Positions 24,013 through 32,441 of a stretch of 43,380 bases of DNA are shown here, piece after piece. The translations under genes and the position numbers were made by a program. This DNA comes from Nitrospinota bacterium (lineage in GTDB: Bacteria > JADFOP01): assembly GCA_022562795.1 (NCBI GenBank), contig JADFOP010000001.1, positions 84,691-128,070 of the forward strand, in the 5' to 3' direction. The notes under the pieces are model-generated. The model saw only the letters and a program-made list of their open reading frames with translations. It had not been told where the DNA came from and did not search any database. Every line of letters begins with the position of its first letter. Position 1 is the first letter of the stretch.

Positions 24013-24867
24013 TCAGACCTTCTCCACCTGGAGGAACTCCATCTCGACCGGTGTGGCCCTCCCAAAGATGGTCACCATGACCCGTAGCTTGGCTCGAACG
24101 TCGTCCACCTCCTCGATCATCCCCGTAAAGTTGGTAAATGGCCCATCTACTATACGGACGTTCTCTCCTCGCTCGAACAACACCTTGAGCTTAGGTTTTT
24201 CGGCCTCGCCCCGCATCTGCTCGACGATGAACCTGATCTCATCGGTGGCCAGCGGCGTGGGATTCCGCCCTCCTCCAAGAATGCCGGTTACCTTGGGGGT
24301 GTTTTTTATTAGGTACCAGGTGTCGTCGGATAGCTCCATTTCCACCAAGACATAGCCGGGGAAGAACTTCCGGTCGCTAATACGCTTCTTGCCTCCCTTC
24401 ATCTCCACAACCGGCTCTGAAGGCACTATAATTTGAGGAATCCATTCTCTCAGGCCAAGGGCGTTGATCCGCTCTTCCATGCTCGCTTTGACCTTGGCCT
24501 CGTAGCCAGAGTAGGTATGAACAACATACCAGTCTTTGCCTGGGCCCGATGAGAGTACGGGTCCGCCGAGGGTGACCTCCGCTTCTTCCAAAGCTTCCTC
24601 TTGGTCCTCCTCCACCGGGGCTTCTACCGCTTCTTCCAAAGCTTCCTCTTGGTCCATCTCAGCCGAGACTTCTAGCGCCTCTTCCACGGCTTCCTCTTGG
24701 TCCTCCTCAACCTGAGCTACTACGGCAACCTCCTCGAGGTGGGAGTCTTCAGGAGCAAGCTCGTGAGGCGTGTCGGAGGCGACCTCCTCCGCCCAATCCT
24801 TGGAGTCGTCTTCCGCCTCGCCCTCTCGGTCGGCCTCGTCCGTCAAGCTGATCTCTTTCTCACTCAC
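24013..24867 (-). CDS. nusG: Transcription factor NusG with long acidic N-terminal extension
   Basis: NusG binds RNA polymerase through its NGN domain and contacts S10 or Rho through its KOW domain. The NGN domain starts near residue 111 (KDWYVVHTYSGYEAKVKASM) and includes RKFFPGYVLVEME. The KOW domain is GENVRIVDGPFTNFTGMIEE, and the protein ends VEMEFLQVEKV. It is preceded by about 110 residues rich in Glu, Asp, Ala and Val, so the total is 284 aa against about 175-185 usually. Part of this extension is three 16-residue repeats. The start is GTG in a GTGA overlap with the secE stop, which supports translation from there. Confidence 0.96.
   Translation of the reverse strand: MSEKEISLTDEADREGEAEDDSKDWAEEVASDTPHELAPEDSHLEEVAVVAQVEEDQEEAVEEALEVSAEMDQEEALEEAVEAPVEEDQEEALEEAEVTLGGPVLSSGPGKDWYVVHTYSGYEAKVKASMEERINALGLREWIPQIIVPSEPVVEMKGGKKRISDRKFFPGYVLVEMELSDDTWYLIKNTPKVTGILGGGRNPTPLATDEIRFIVEQMRGEAEKPKLKVLFERGENVRIVDGPFTNFTGMIEEVDDVRAKLRVMVTIFGRATPVEMEFLQVEKV
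24581..24724 (-). repeat. 48-bp tandem repeat inside nusG
   Basis: Three consecutive 48-base units (24581-24628, 24629-24676, 24677-24724) keep the reading frame and each encode 16 acidic residues containing DQEEALEEA or DQEEAVEEA. The first two share a long identical left half; the third is more diverged. They form the central and distal part of the NusG N-terminal extension. Confidence 0.92.
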
Positions 24868-25058
24868 CGTAGAACATTTCCTATAATCCGTTGAAGACCC
24901 GCATCAACCACACCTAGGAAGATCGCCACGAGAATAACAGTTAGGATCACCAAGGCGGTATGGGCGATGGTCTCTTTCCGGGTTGGCCATGTAACCTTCT
25001 TGACCTCTACAAGTACCTCGTTGAGAAACTGGCGAGCGCGCCTCACCCACTCGTTCAT
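24864..25058 (-). CDS. secE: Preprotein translocase subunit SecE
   Basis: SecE is the essential clamp of the SecYEG channel in the inner membrane. This is the short, single-span form: 64 aa with the conserved amphipathic segment FLNEVLVEVKKVTWPTRKET followed by one hydrophobic helix (about residues 34-54). It overlaps the nusG start by 4 bases. The secE-nusG-rplK order is near universal. Confidence 0.96.
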   Translation of the reverse strand: MNEWVRRARQFLNEVLVEVKKVTWPTRKETIAHTALVILTVILVAIFLGVVDAGLQRIIGNVLR

Positions 25059-25108
25059 GGCTCAATTCACCGCCTCCCTGCGGCTGATAGCGGGCGGCTC
25101 AAAGGAAG

Positions 25109-25184
25109 TGGCAGGCCAGGAGGGATTCGAACCCCCAACCCCCGGATTTGGAGTCCGGTGCTCTACCGTTCGAGCTACTGGCCT
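25109..25184 (-). tRNA. tRNA-Trp (anticodon CCA)
   Basis: The minus strand folds as a 76-base cloverleaf. The acceptor pairs AGGCCAG with CTGGCCT, the anticodon loop is CTCCAAA-like with CCA at the centre, and there is a GGTTCGAATCC T arm and a G discriminator base. The 3' CCA is encoded (25109-25111). It lies about 50 bases upstream of secE. Confidence 0.95.
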
Positions 25185-25255
25185 CCTCTCAAGGCGAATG
25201 CGCTACGGAGATACAGAGCGGGGCGGTCCGCCCGCCCGTTGCCTGCCCGGCAGCA

Positions 25256-25405
25256 TCACTTAATCTCTCGGTGAATGACGTGCTGACGACACCACCGACA
25301 ATATTTCTTAAACTCCAGACGATCAGGCGTACTTTGTTTGTTCTTCGTCGTTGAATAGTTTCTCTGCTTGCACTCGGTGCACGCCAACGTAATAATCTCT
25401 CGCAT
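25256..25405 (-). CDS. rpmG: 50S ribosomal protein L33, zinc-binding type
   Basis: A 49-aa protein starting [20 protein letters not shown] and ending [14 protein letters not shown]. This is the L33 family, here with all four zinc ligands (Cys9, 12, 36, 39). The ATG at 25405 lies 19 bases after the tuf copy 2 stop. Only a weak GGGCGG-type element precedes it, so translation may depend on coupling. The rpmG-secE-nusG neighbourhood is common in bacteria; here a tRNA-Trp gene intervenes. Confidence 0.95.
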   Translation of the reverse strand: MREIITLACTECKQRNYSTTKNKQSTPDRLEFKKYCRWCRQHVIHREIK

Positions 25406-25415
25406 AGCCGCCCGC

Positions 25416-26636
25416 CCCGGTTTTTTACTCTAGGATTTTGGCTATGACGCCGGCGCCGACGGTCCGGCCGCCCTCTCGGATGGCGAACCTCAGGCCCTCT
25501 TCCATGGCGATGGGCGTTATCAGCTCGCCCTCCACAGAGACGTTGTCGCCCGGCATCACCATCTCAACACCCTCTGGCAACTTAACGATACCCGTTACGT
25601 CGGTCGTTCGAAAATAGAACTGCGGGCGATACCCGCTGAAGAAAGGCGTGTGACGCCCCCCCTCCTCCTTCGTCAAGACGTAGACCTCGCCGGAGAAATG
25701 CGTGTGGGGCTTGATCGAGCCGGGAGCGCTCACGACCTGGCCGCGCTCCACATCCTCGCGCTTAAGCCCGCGCAGCAATACACCGATGTTGTCTCCGGCC
25801 TCGCCGCGGTCGAGAAGCTTGCGGAACATCTCGACACCCGTGGCCACAGTCTTGACCGTCTCTTTGAGACCCACGATCTCCACCTCATCGCCGACGGTCA
25901 CCACGCCACGGTCCACACGACCCGTCGCAACCGTCCCGCGACCAGAGATAGAGAAGACATCCTCGACGGGCATCAAAAACGGCTTGTCCACGTCCCGCTC
26001 CGGCACGGGAATGTAGCTGTCGATCGCATCGAGCAGCTCAAAGATGCTCGCACAGTCCGGGTCCTCCGGATCTCCGCTCTCAAGAGCCTTCAGCGCGCTG
26101 CCCTTGATCACCGGTATATCGTCGCCAGGAAAATCATACTGGCTCAACAGCTCGCGGATCTCGAGCTCCACCAACTCCACCAACTCCGGGTCGTCAACCT
26201 GGTCGACCTTGTTCAGGTAGACCACCAACGACGGCACCCCAACCTGGCGGGCCAAAAGAATGTGCTCGCGTGTCTGAGGCATCGGCCCGTCAGAGGCGCT
26301 CACCACGACGACCGCACCATCCATCTGAGCCGCCCCCGTAATCATGTTCTTTACGTAGTCGGCGTGACCAGGACAATCCACATGGGCGTAGTGGCGAGTC
26401 TCGGTCTCATACTCCACGTGGGCCGTCGCAATCGTGATGCCACGCTCGCGCTCCTCGGGGGCCTTATCAATCTCGTCGAACGAAACGTAGGAGGCCAGAC
26501 CCTTCTTCTCAAGCAACAGCGTAATGGCCGCCGTCAACGTCGTCTTGCCGTGGTCGACGTGCCCAATGGTCCCCACGTTCACGTGGGGCTTCGTCCTTAC
26601 AAACTTCTCCTTCGCCATACGACGACCTCCTCAGCG
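25416..26636 (-). repeat. Long direct repeat, tuf copy 2
   Basis: This is the partner of 9039-10259 in the same orientation, about 1.22 kb long, with the copies starting 16.4 kb apart. The unit is exactly the tuf gene plus 17-18 bases at the start side and 9 at the stop side. There are no terminal inverted repeats or target duplications, so this is a gene duplication kept alike by conversion and not a mobile element. Confidence 0.95.
25425..26618 (-). CDS. tuf: Elongation factor Tu, copy 2
   Basis: Second EF-Tu gene, 397 aa, with the same GTP-binding motifs as copy 1. It carries Lys172, Ser201, Val312, Glu363 and Ala393, of which Lys172, Ser201, Val312 and Ala393 look closer to the family consensus. 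It sits immediately downstream of four tRNA genes, the position of tufB in E. coli, and upstream of rpmG. The start has the same GAGGAGGT binding site as copy 1. Co-transcription with the tRNAs from the promoter at 27243-27271 is likely. Confidence 0.98.
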   Translation of the reverse strand: MAKEKFVRTKPHVNVGTIGHVDHGKTTLTAAITLLLEKKGLASYVSFDEIDKAPEERERGITIATAHVEYETETRHYAHVDCPGHADYVKNMITGAAQMDGAVVVVSASDGPMPQTREHILLARQVGVPSLVVYLNKVDQVDDPELVELVELEIRELLSQYDFPGDDIPVIKGSALKALESGDPEDPDCASIFELLDAIDSYIPVPERDVDKPFLMPVEDVFSISGRGTVATGRVDRGVVTVGDEVEIVGLKETVKTVATGVEMFRKLLDRGEAGDNIGVLLRGLKREDVERGQVVSAPGSIKPHTHFSGEVYVLTKEEGGRHTPFFSGYRPQFYFRTTDVTGIVKLPEGVEMVMPGDNVSVEGELITPIAMEEGLRFAIREGGRTVGAGVIAKILE

Positions 26637-26762
26637 TAATATCGTTACAAACGCAACAAATGGCCCGACGGGGCTCACGGCCAATGACAACCTCAGTCTT
26701 GCCCTTTCCTCCTCCCCACCAGGACGATACAGGAGCCTATGCCAGATGAGGGTCTACAAACC

Positions 26763-26837
26763 TGGAGCCCATGACCGGGATTGAACCGGTGGCCTCTTCC
26801 TTACCAAGGAAGCGCTCTACCACTGAGCTACATGGGC
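26763..26837 (-). tRNA. tRNA-Thr (anticodon GGT)
   Basis: A 75-base cloverleaf. The acceptor pairs GCCCATG with CATGGGC, the anticodon stem CTTCC/GGAAG encloses the loop TTGGTAA, and the T arm holds GGTTCAATCCC. The discriminator is U and the 3' CCA is encoded. It is the last of four tRNAs before tuf copy 2, in the place of E. coli thrT. Confidence 0.95.
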
Positions 26838-26900
26838 GCGGAAATGTACATGACTTGATGGCCCCGAGATGAAATGAGTCCGCCTCTGCCAGGAAGGGAA

Positions 26901-26975
26901 TGGAGCGGGAAACGGGATTCGAACCCGCGACCCTCAGCTTGGAAGGCTGATGCTCTCCCCCTGAGCTATTCCCGC
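26901..26975 (-). tRNA. tRNA-Gly (anticodon TCC)
   Basis: A 75-base cloverleaf. The acceptor pairs GCGGGAA with TTCCCGC, the anticodon stem TCAGC/GCTGA encloses the loop CTTCCAA, and the T arm holds GGGTTCGAATCCC. The 3' CCA is encoded. It corresponds to glyT of the E. coli tRNA-tufB operon. Confidence 0.95.
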
Positions 26976-27021
26976 TCCAACCAAGGACATTCGAGTGTTC
27001 AGCCTTACCGAACTTCAACCC

Positions 27022-27106
<85 letters not shown>

Positions 27107-27150
27107 CCGACACCTCTAAGCAGTAATAAACCGCCGGTTCTGCACACACC

Positions 27151-27226
27151 TGGAGCTGGCGAAGGGACTCGAACCCCCGACCTGCTGATTACAAATCAGC
27201 TGCTCTACCAACTGAGCTACGCCAGC
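27151..27226 (-). tRNA. tRNA-Thr (anticodon TGT)
   Basis: A 76-base cloverleaf. The acceptor pairs GCTGGCG with CGCCAGC, the anticodon stem GCTGA/TCAGC encloses the loop TTTGTAA, and the T arm holds GGGTTCGAGTCCC. The discriminator is U and the CCA is encoded. It is the first gene of the tRNA-tuf transcript, 16 bases after the promoter -10 element. Confidence 0.95.
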
Positions 27227-27242
27227 GGCAGAATAATCCATT

Positions 27243-27271
27243 ACCATACACCTCGATAATATAATTGTCAA
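27243..27271 (-). promoter_or_regulatory. Predicted sigma70 promoter of the tRNA-tuf-rpmG-secE operon
   Basis: On the minus strand a perfect TTGACA (27266-27271) is followed after 17 bases of mostly A/T by TATGGT (27243-27248). Transcription would start about 10 bases before tRNA-Thr(TGT). The lack of any other promoter of this quality up to secE suggests one long transcript. Confidence 0.75.
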
Positions 27272-27280
27272 GGCGATTTT

Positions 27281-28033
27281 TCAACCTTTCTCTCGTCTCT
27301 GCCGGCAGACCTCATGGCAGACGATAGCCGCCACAGAGGCGACGTTTAGGGCACCTATCGGTCCGGGTAAAGGCACCGATACGGTCTCATCACACGTGGC
27401 GGTCACCAGAGGCCTCATTCCCTTTCCCTCGCTTCCCAGCACGACCACCACCGCCCTCCTCCAATCAAAGGCATCAACGGCTACGGATGCTTCGGGTGCC
27501 GTACCGACCACCCAGAAGCCTGCTTTTTTCAACTCTTCCAGCGCCCGGACCAGATTGACAACCCTGGCTATGGCGACATGTTCCAAGGCCCCAGCTGCGG
27601 CCTTGGCAACCGCGGGTGTTAGCCCGACGGCCCGGTCTCGTGGGAGCACGACTCCCCCGACCCCGAACGCGCCGGCCACCCTCAGAACCGCCCCGAGGTT
27701 CATCGGGTCGACCACGCCATCAAGAGCAATGAGCCAGGCCAGGCCGGTATCTTCGGGGGCCCGCGCCGCTAGCTCGGAAAGATCACTGTAGCGGTATGGA
27801 GCCACTACAGCGACCACCCCCTGGTGGGAGCCAGGGCAAAGGCGGTCGAGGTGGGCGCGGTCAGAATACTCAACCGGTATTCGCCGCCTCTCGGCCCGAC
27901 GTAAAAGCCCCCCCAGTCCACGGCGGCCCTTGGCGACCACCAGCTTGAAAACTTCACGGTGGCCGCCGGCGATGGCCTCCTCCACCGGGCGAATGCCGCC
28001 CACGACCTCTGAGGCTACGTCCGCACCTTCCAT
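27281..28033 (-). CDS. rlmB: 23S rRNA 2'-O-ribose methyltransferase, RlmB/TrmH family
   Basis: A SPOUT-class methyltransferase that, in the RlmB family, methylates G2251 in the 23S rRNA P loop. The 250-aa protein has the substrate-binding N-terminal domain (GGIRPVEEAI, GSHQGVVAVVAPY) and the three SPOUT motifs: DGVVDPMNLGAVLRVAGAFG, VVLGSEGKGMRP and SVPLPGPIGALNVASVAAI. The ATG lies within the last 19 bases of cysS, so the two are coupled. TrmH-family enzymes on tRNA are possible, but the N-terminal domain favours RlmB. Confidence 0.9.
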   Translation of the reverse strand: MEGADVASEVVGGIRPVEEAIAGGHREVFKLVVAKGRRGLGGLLRRAERRRIPVEYSDRAHLDRLCPGSHQGVVAVVAPYRYSDLSELAARAPEDTGLAWLIALDGVVDPMNLGAVLRVAGAFGVGGVVLPRDRAVGLTPAVAKAAAGALEHVAIARVVNLVRALEELKKAGFWVVGTAPEASVAVDAFDWRRAVVVVLGSEGKGMRPLVTATCDETVSVPLPGPIGALNVASVAAIVCHEVCRQRREKG

Positions 28034-29478
28034 ACCGTAGTCCCATCGGGCCTGTCTTCGAGAATTACTCCGCGTTGGGCGAGGTCGTCTCGGATGCCGT
28101 CGGCCCGGGCCCAGTCTTCGGCCTGCCGGGCGGTGTAGCGTTCGGAAATTCGAGCCTCGATGGCCTCGGCGTCTAGGCCTTCGACGCCAATTCGGAAATA
28201 GGCGGAAGGGGCATCGCCGAGAATGCCCAACACCTCTCCCACGCTCTGGATCTGTGTGAGGAATGTTTCGGCGAGCGCCGCCTTCTCATCCTCATCGGCC
28301 GCTGAGTCGAGGAAGGTGTTCAGGGCACCTGTGGCGCGGAAGAGGTTGGCCAGGGCCAGGGCCGAGTTGAAATCGTCGTCCATTGCATCCCGGAAGGCTG
28401 CCTCCATGCCGGCGACCTCCTCCCATTCCGGGTGCTCATCGGCCGGTCGGGCCTCGGCGCGACGGCCTCCCGCATCCCCATGGGCCGCCAAGAGCTCTTC
28501 GCATCGCTCCCGAGAAGTGTAAAAGTAGTCAAGATTCTTCTTGGCGTCGGAGAGGGCTTGCTCGGTGTAGTCGATGGGGCTTCGGTAGTGGTGGGAGAGC
28601 AAGAAGAGCCAGACCACCTCGGGGTGGTGGGACTTAAGGATGTCCTCAATATTCAGGATATTGCCCAACGATTTGCTCATCTTGGCCTTATCGATGTTGA
28701 TGAATCCGTTGTGAATCCAATATCGAACGAAGGGCTTGCCTGTGGCGGCTTCGGACTGGGCAATCTCGTTGTCGTGGTGAGGGAACTGGAGGTCACGACC
28801 CCCTCCGTGGATGTCGAAGGTCTCGCCCAAGTAGTGGCTGCTCATGACTGAGCACTCGATGTGCCAGCCGGGCCGGCCTTCGCCCCAGGGGCTCGGCCAT
28901 GAGGGCTCTCCCGGCTTAGATGCCTTCCAGAGGGCGAAGTCCAGCGGCTCTCTCTTTGCTTGGTGGACCTTCACCCGCGCCCCGGCCACCAACTCCTCTA
29001 TCCGCTTGCCGGAGAGCCGTCCGTAATCGGGGAATTTGGCTACGGAGTAAAAGACGTTATCTTCGGCCACGTAAGCGTAACCCCGCTCGATGAGGCGGCC
29101 GATCATCTCGACCATGCCATCGATGTAATCGCTGGCTTTGGGCTCGGCGTCGGGCCTGAGGAGCCCCAGCCGGTCGAAGTCGCGATGGAAAGCCTCTGTG
29201 TATCGGTCGGCGATGAGGCGGTACGAAACACCTTCTTTCTGCGCCCGCTCGATAATCTTGTCGTCCACGTCGGTAATGTTACGCACATAGGTGACGTCGT
29301 AGCCGATGTAGCGCAGGTACCGGTTAATCATGTCGAAGACGACCAAGGCCCGAGCGTGGCCGATGTGGCAGAGGTCATAGACGGTGACCCCGCAGACATA
29401 CATCCGGACGCGCCCAGGCTCCAGGGGCTCGAATAGTTCCTTGCGCCTCTCCAGAGTGTTGTAGATGGCCAAAGCCAT
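28015..29478 (-). CDS. cysS: Cysteinyl-tRNA synthetase
   Basis: Charges tRNA-Cys with cysteine in the cytosol. The 487-aa class I synthetase has CxxTVYDLCHIGHAR-type signature with HIGH at 38-41 and KMSKS at 266-270. The zinc ligands Cys29, Cys209, His234 and Glu238 are at the expected spacing. The C-terminal part contains the helical DALR region and an anticodon-binding tail. It lies 9 bases after ispF and overlaps rlmB. Confidence 0.97.
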   Translation of the reverse strand: MALAIYNTLERRKELFEPLEPGRVRMYVCGVTVYDLCHIGHARALVVFDMINRYLRYIGYDVTYVRNITDVDDKIIERAQKEGVSYRLIADRYTEAFHRDFDRLGLLRPDAEPKASDYIDGMVEMIGRLIERGYAYVAEDNVFYSVAKFPDYGRLSGKRIEELVAGARVKVHQAKREPLDFALWKASKPGEPSWPSPWGEGRPGWHIECSVMSSHYLGETFDIHGGGRDLQFPHHDNEIAQSEAATGKPFVRYWIHNGFINIDKAKMSKSLGNILNIEDILKSHHPEVVWLFLLSHHYRSPIDYTEQALSDAKKNLDYFYTSRERCEELLAAHGDAGGRRAEARPADEHPEWEEVAGMEAAFRDAMDDDFNSALALANLFRATGALNTFLDSAADEDEKAALAETFLTQIQSVGEVLGILGDAPSAYFRIGVEGLDAEAIEARISERYTARQAEDWARADGIRDDLAQRGVILEDRPDGTTVWKVRT

Positions 29479-29487
29479 GAGGTGGGC

Positions 29488-30003
29488 CTACCTTTTTTTA
29501 CCGGTTGGTGAAGATTCCTTGGATGGTACGGCGGCGAGGGTGGCTGCGGCGTAAGCGGCAATTCCTTCGCCGTGGCCCACGAAGCCGAGGCCCTCTGTAG
29601 TAGTCGCTTTGATGTTGACGAGCGTCGGGTCGATGGCCAGGGTTTCGGCGATATTGGTCTCCATTTCGGGGATAAACTCTTTGATCTTGGGTTCTTGGAG
29701 CACGATGGTCGCATCGACGTTCAGGGGGCGGAGGTTCCGGCGTGCCACAATTTCCCTCACCTCTCGAAGCAGCACCAAGCTGCTCACTCCAGAATAGGAT
29801 GGGTCGTTGTCAGGGAAGTGCCGGCCGATGTCTCCCGCGCCGCAAGCACCCAGCAGGGCATCGCAAATGGCGTGGACGACAACATCGGCGTCTGAATGCC
29901 CCTCAAGACCGAGGTCCGAGGAGATGGCGACTCCCCCCAAGACCAAGGGGCGGCCCCGTGCTAACCGGTGGACGTCGTAGCCCATCCCTACCCGTACGCT
30001 CAT
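29488..30003 (-). CDS. ispF: 2-C-methyl-D-erythritol 2,4-cyclodiphosphate synthase
   Basis: Fifth step of the MEP isoprenoid pathway, forming the cyclic diphosphate with loss of CMP. The 171 aa show GYDVHRL with the zinc ligands Asp10 and His12, the third ligand His44 in EGHSDADVVVHAICDALLGA-type sequence, and the C-terminal ATTTEGLGFVGHGEGIAA. It ends with a short basic tail. It lies 2 bases after ispD, so the two MEP enzymes are tightly coupled. Confidence 0.97.
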   Translation of the reverse strand: MSVRVGMGYDVHRLARGRPLVLGGVAISSDLGLEGHSDADVVVHAICDALLGACGAGDIGRHFPDNDPSYSGVSSLVLLREVREIVARRNLRPLNVDATIVLQEPKIKEFIPEMETNIAETLAIDPTLVNIKATTTEGLGFVGHGEGIAAYAAATLAAVPSKESSPTGKKR

Positions 30004-30005
30004 AC

Positions 30006-30728
30006 TCAGGCGCCCTCCGCTGAGGTCTCTGAGGCTGACTCCGAGCGCTCCAGGGACTTCAATATTTCCTCGGCGAGAGACCAGTCTTCCACTGTGGTCA
30101 CCTTGAGATTGAACTCAGCCCCAGCCACCACCCGCACCGGAAGCCCAAGCCGCTCGACGAGCGTCGAGTCGTCGGTGGCGACAACGCCGTCGCTCCGCGC
30201 GCGCCCGATGGCCTCGACCAGCACTTCACGCCGGAAGGCCTGGGGGGTCTGGAGCCGAAAGAGCCCGTCTCGGGAAATCGTTTCCACGACAGCTCCATCA
30301 GCCACCCGCTTTACGGTGTCGGCTACAGGGATGGCCGCTGCCGCCGCTCCCACGGACCGGGCGGCCTCTACCACGGCGGCCACCATCGCTTGCGTCACGA
30401 ACGGGCGCACACCGTCGTGGACGACAACAAGCTCGGCCTCGGACGGCAGGGACTCAAGCCCCGCTGCCACCGAGTCTTGACGTTCGCCACCTCCTGCCAC
30501 GATGGCCCCGACCTTGGCCAAACCGTAAGGTTCAACGAGCTCGGCCCGTACCTTGGCCACCCAGTCGGCCGGAACGACGACTACCACGGTCTCTAGGAGG
30601 GGTGAGGCAGAAAGCCGCTCGAGGGTGTGGACAAGTAGAGGCCGTCCGCCCAACGGCAGGAACTGCTTGGGCTGAGCCGCCTCCATACGCACCCCCGCCC
30701 CGGCGGCGGGAACAATTGCGGCAATCAT
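30006..30728 (-). CDS. ispD: 2-C-methyl-D-erythritol 4-phosphate cytidylyltransferase
   Basis: Third step of the MEP pathway, joining CTP to methylerythritol phosphate. The 240-aa protein has the nucleotide-binding loop IVPAAGAGVRM with Arg14, PKQFLPLGGRPLL with Lys21, VVVHDGVRPFV near 101-111 and TPQAFRREVL. All are family hallmarks. The C-terminus is slightly longer than usual and rich in Glu and Ser. Confidence 0.96.
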   Translation of the reverse strand: MIAAIVPAAGAGVRMEAAQPKQFLPLGGRPLLVHTLERLSASPLLETVVVVVPADWVAKVRAELVEPYGLAKVGAIVAGGGERQDSVAAGLESLPSEAELVVVHDGVRPFVTQAMVAAVVEAARSVGAAAAAIPVADTVKRVADGAVVETISRDGLFRLQTPQAFRREVLVEAIGRARSDGVVATDDSTLVERLGLPVRVVAGAEFNLKVTTVEDWSLAEEILKSLERSESASETSAEGA

Positions 30729-30753
30729 GGGTTTGCCCTTGCAAGCAGACGCG

Positions 30754-31764
30754 TTAGACCGCCTCCCGCTCGACCTCCTCCTTAGGACGGGTGAAAATCA
30801 TTCGGCCAGCGGTGGTCTGGAGTACGCTGGTGACCAAGACATCGAGGGATTTTCCGATTAAACGGCGAGCGTTGTCGACCACGACCATTGTGCCGTCGTC
30901 CAGGTAGGCGACCCCCTGGCCGGCCTCCTTGCCTTCCTTGAGGATGTAGACGTTCATCATCTCGCCGGGCAGGACAACGGGCTTGACAGCGTTGGCCAGC
31001 TGGTTGATGTTGAGAACACCAACGCCCTGGAGCTCAGCGACCTTATTGAGGTTAAAATCGTTGGTCAAGACCTTGGCGTCGAGATCCTTGCCCAAGGCCA
31101 CGAGCTTGGCATCCACCTCTTTAATTTTCGGGAAATCTTGGTCGAGGAACTGGATGTCGATCTCCATGTTCTTTTGCATTCGCTGAAGAATGTCCAACCC
31201 CCGTCGGCCTCGGTTGCGCTTCAAGCTATCGGGCGAATCCGCAATCTGCTGGAGCTCTTTCAGGACGAACTGGGGGATGATAAGAGGGCCTTCCAAAAAC
31301 CCCGCCTCGGAGATGTCGGCGACCCTCCCGTCGATGATGACACTGGTATCCAGGATTTTCGTGTTCTTGGAACCGGAGTCCTCAACTATTCGGTCAAGGC
31401 CGGGAATTTCAATCTCGCGGCTCTTGATAACCCCCAGCATGAGTCCCAGGTAGCCTCCTATGAAGAAGACCAGGCTACGGACCAGAAACTGGGCCAGAGG
31501 GTCTTGGCCGGGCCAGCTAGAGAAGGCCATAAGCACCAGGCGAGCCGTGATCAACCCAAGGATGAGGCCTACGAACCCCCCGACAAGCCTGCGGGGCTGA
31601 ACCTGGCTGAGAGTACGCTCCAGGACGCAAATGAGCAACCCAGCGAAGAAGCCCACACCGATGCCGGTAATGATCCCCTCGTAGCCCAGGTACTGTGTGC
31701 CTATGTAGTAGCCCAGCAACGTTGTGCCCACGACTAGGGAAAACCGTAATCCGTATAGTCCCAT
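30754..31764 (-). CDS. Membrane-anchored PIN/TRAM domain protein (YacL-like)
   Basis: Putative membrane-bound RNase. From ATG at 31764 (GGGGGA 7 bases upstream) it is 336 aa. Four hydrophobic helices occupy about residues 5-125. A PIN domain follows, with ILDTSVIIDGRVADI, IPQFVLKELQQIAD and LTNDFNLNKVAELQG giving the acidic metal site, and then a TRAM domain (VYILKEGKEAGQGVAYLDDG). The target is unknown in most bacteria. An in-frame GTG-type start 16 codons upstream is less likely. The carD-PIN/TRAM-ispD order is seen in many deltaproteobacteria. Confidence 0.92.
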   Translation of the reverse strand: MGLYGLRFSLVVGTTLLGYYIGTQYLGYEGIITGIGVGFFAGLLICVLERTLSQVQPRRLVGGFVGLILGLITARLVLMAFSSWPGQDPLAQFLVRSLVFFIGGYLGLMLGVIKSREIEIPGLDRIVEDSGSKNTKILDTSVIIDGRVADISEAGFLEGPLIIPQFVLKELQQIADSPDSLKRNRGRRGLDILQRMQKNMEIDIQFLDQDFPKIKEVDAKLVALGKDLDAKVLTNDFNLNKVAELQGVGVLNINQLANAVKPVVLPGEMMNVYILKEGKEAGQGVAYLDDGTMVVVDNARRLIGKSLDVLVTSVLQTTAGRMIFTRPKEEVEREAV

Positions 31765-31830
31765 GGGTCTATCCCCCTTTGTGGTCGTGGACGGCAAGGT
31801 TCTCGGAGGCATGGCGCCTTCCGAGACAGC

Positions 31831-32310
31831 TTATTTAGCGACGAGGTTGTCCAGAAGGGTGACGACCGAATCCTTGGATATGCCCCGCACTTGGGAAATC
31901 TCTTCGGAGATGAGTTCGCGCACGTTATCGAGAACCCGTTTCTCGCCGAAAGAGAGGGTCTTGCGGGTCTTGAGTCTGGTCAGGTCGCGGTAAATCTTTG
32001 CGATTTCGAAGACACAGCCGGTCTTAATTGTCTCCATATATTGCTTGGAGCGCCGGTTCCAAGCCTCGGTGCTCCTCGACTCGCGCTGTTTGAGGACTTC
32101 CATCACCTTTTTAACATCGGCTTCTCGAATGACTTCCCGCAGCCCCACCTTGCGGCTGTTGGCTGTCGGCACCATGATGGTCATACCACGTTCGTACATA
32201 TGCAAGATATAGAATGATTCCTCGGTGCCCGACATTTCACGGTTTTGGATGTCCCCAACGACCCCGACACCATGCGACGGATAGACTACCTTGTCGCCCA
32301 CTTTAAACAT
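31831..32310 (-). CDS. CarD/CdnL family transcription factor
   Basis: CarD-type proteins bind the RNA polymerase beta subunit and stabilise open promoter complexes, often at rRNA promoters. The 159-aa protein has the Tudor-like RNA polymerase-interacting domain (MFKVGDKVVYPSHGVGVVGD) and the helical DNA-binding domain with the conserved Trp in STEAWNRRSKQYMETI. No C-terminal HMG-like tail is present, so CdnL-type is the best fit. AGGAAGG precedes the ATG. It has its own near-consensus promoter. Confidence 0.93.
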   Translation of the reverse strand: MFKVGDKVVYPSHGVGVVGDIQNREMSGTEESFYILHMYERGMTIMVPTANSRKVGLREVIREADVKKVMEVLKQRESRSTEAWNRRSKQYMETIKTGCVFEIAKIYRDLTRLKTRKTLSFGEKRVLDNVRELISEEISQVRGISKDSVVTLLDNLVAK

Positions 32311-32340
32311 TTTTCCACCCTTCCTACCTCAAAATATCTT

Positions 32341-32369
32341 ACTATAGCAGATAACTATATGAATGTCAA
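32341..32369 (-). promoter_or_regulatory. Predicted strong sigma70 promoter of carD
   Basis: On the minus strand TTGACA (32364-32369), 17 bases, then TATAGT (32341-32346, five of six consensus positions). This is the best promoter match in the window. It lies about 30 bases before the carD ATG and would also serve the PIN/TRAM-ispD-ispF-cysS-rlmB genes downstream. Confidence 0.8.
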
Positions 32370-32394
32370 AGATTCTTTCTCTGTAATGTGATAT

Positions 32395-32411
32395 GAGGTG
32401 GTCGACCCCTC
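32395..32411. repeat. Small palindrome upstream of the carD promoter
   Basis: The segment holds the palindrome GGTCGACC with GAGG and CCTC arms, one arm offset by a single base. It sits 26 bases upstream of the carD -35 element, between radA and carD. No T-run follows it on either strand, so a terminator is unlikely; a protein-binding site is possible but unproven. Confidence 0.4.
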
Positions 32412-32441
32412 AAGAGTTGTCATCATAAAGGGTTTGGCTCT

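Noticed and set aside
23044-24087. 347-codon plus-strand open frame opposite rplK and rplA
   Set aside because: It is antisense to two well-supported ribosomal protein genes, with no family resemblance and no binding site of note.
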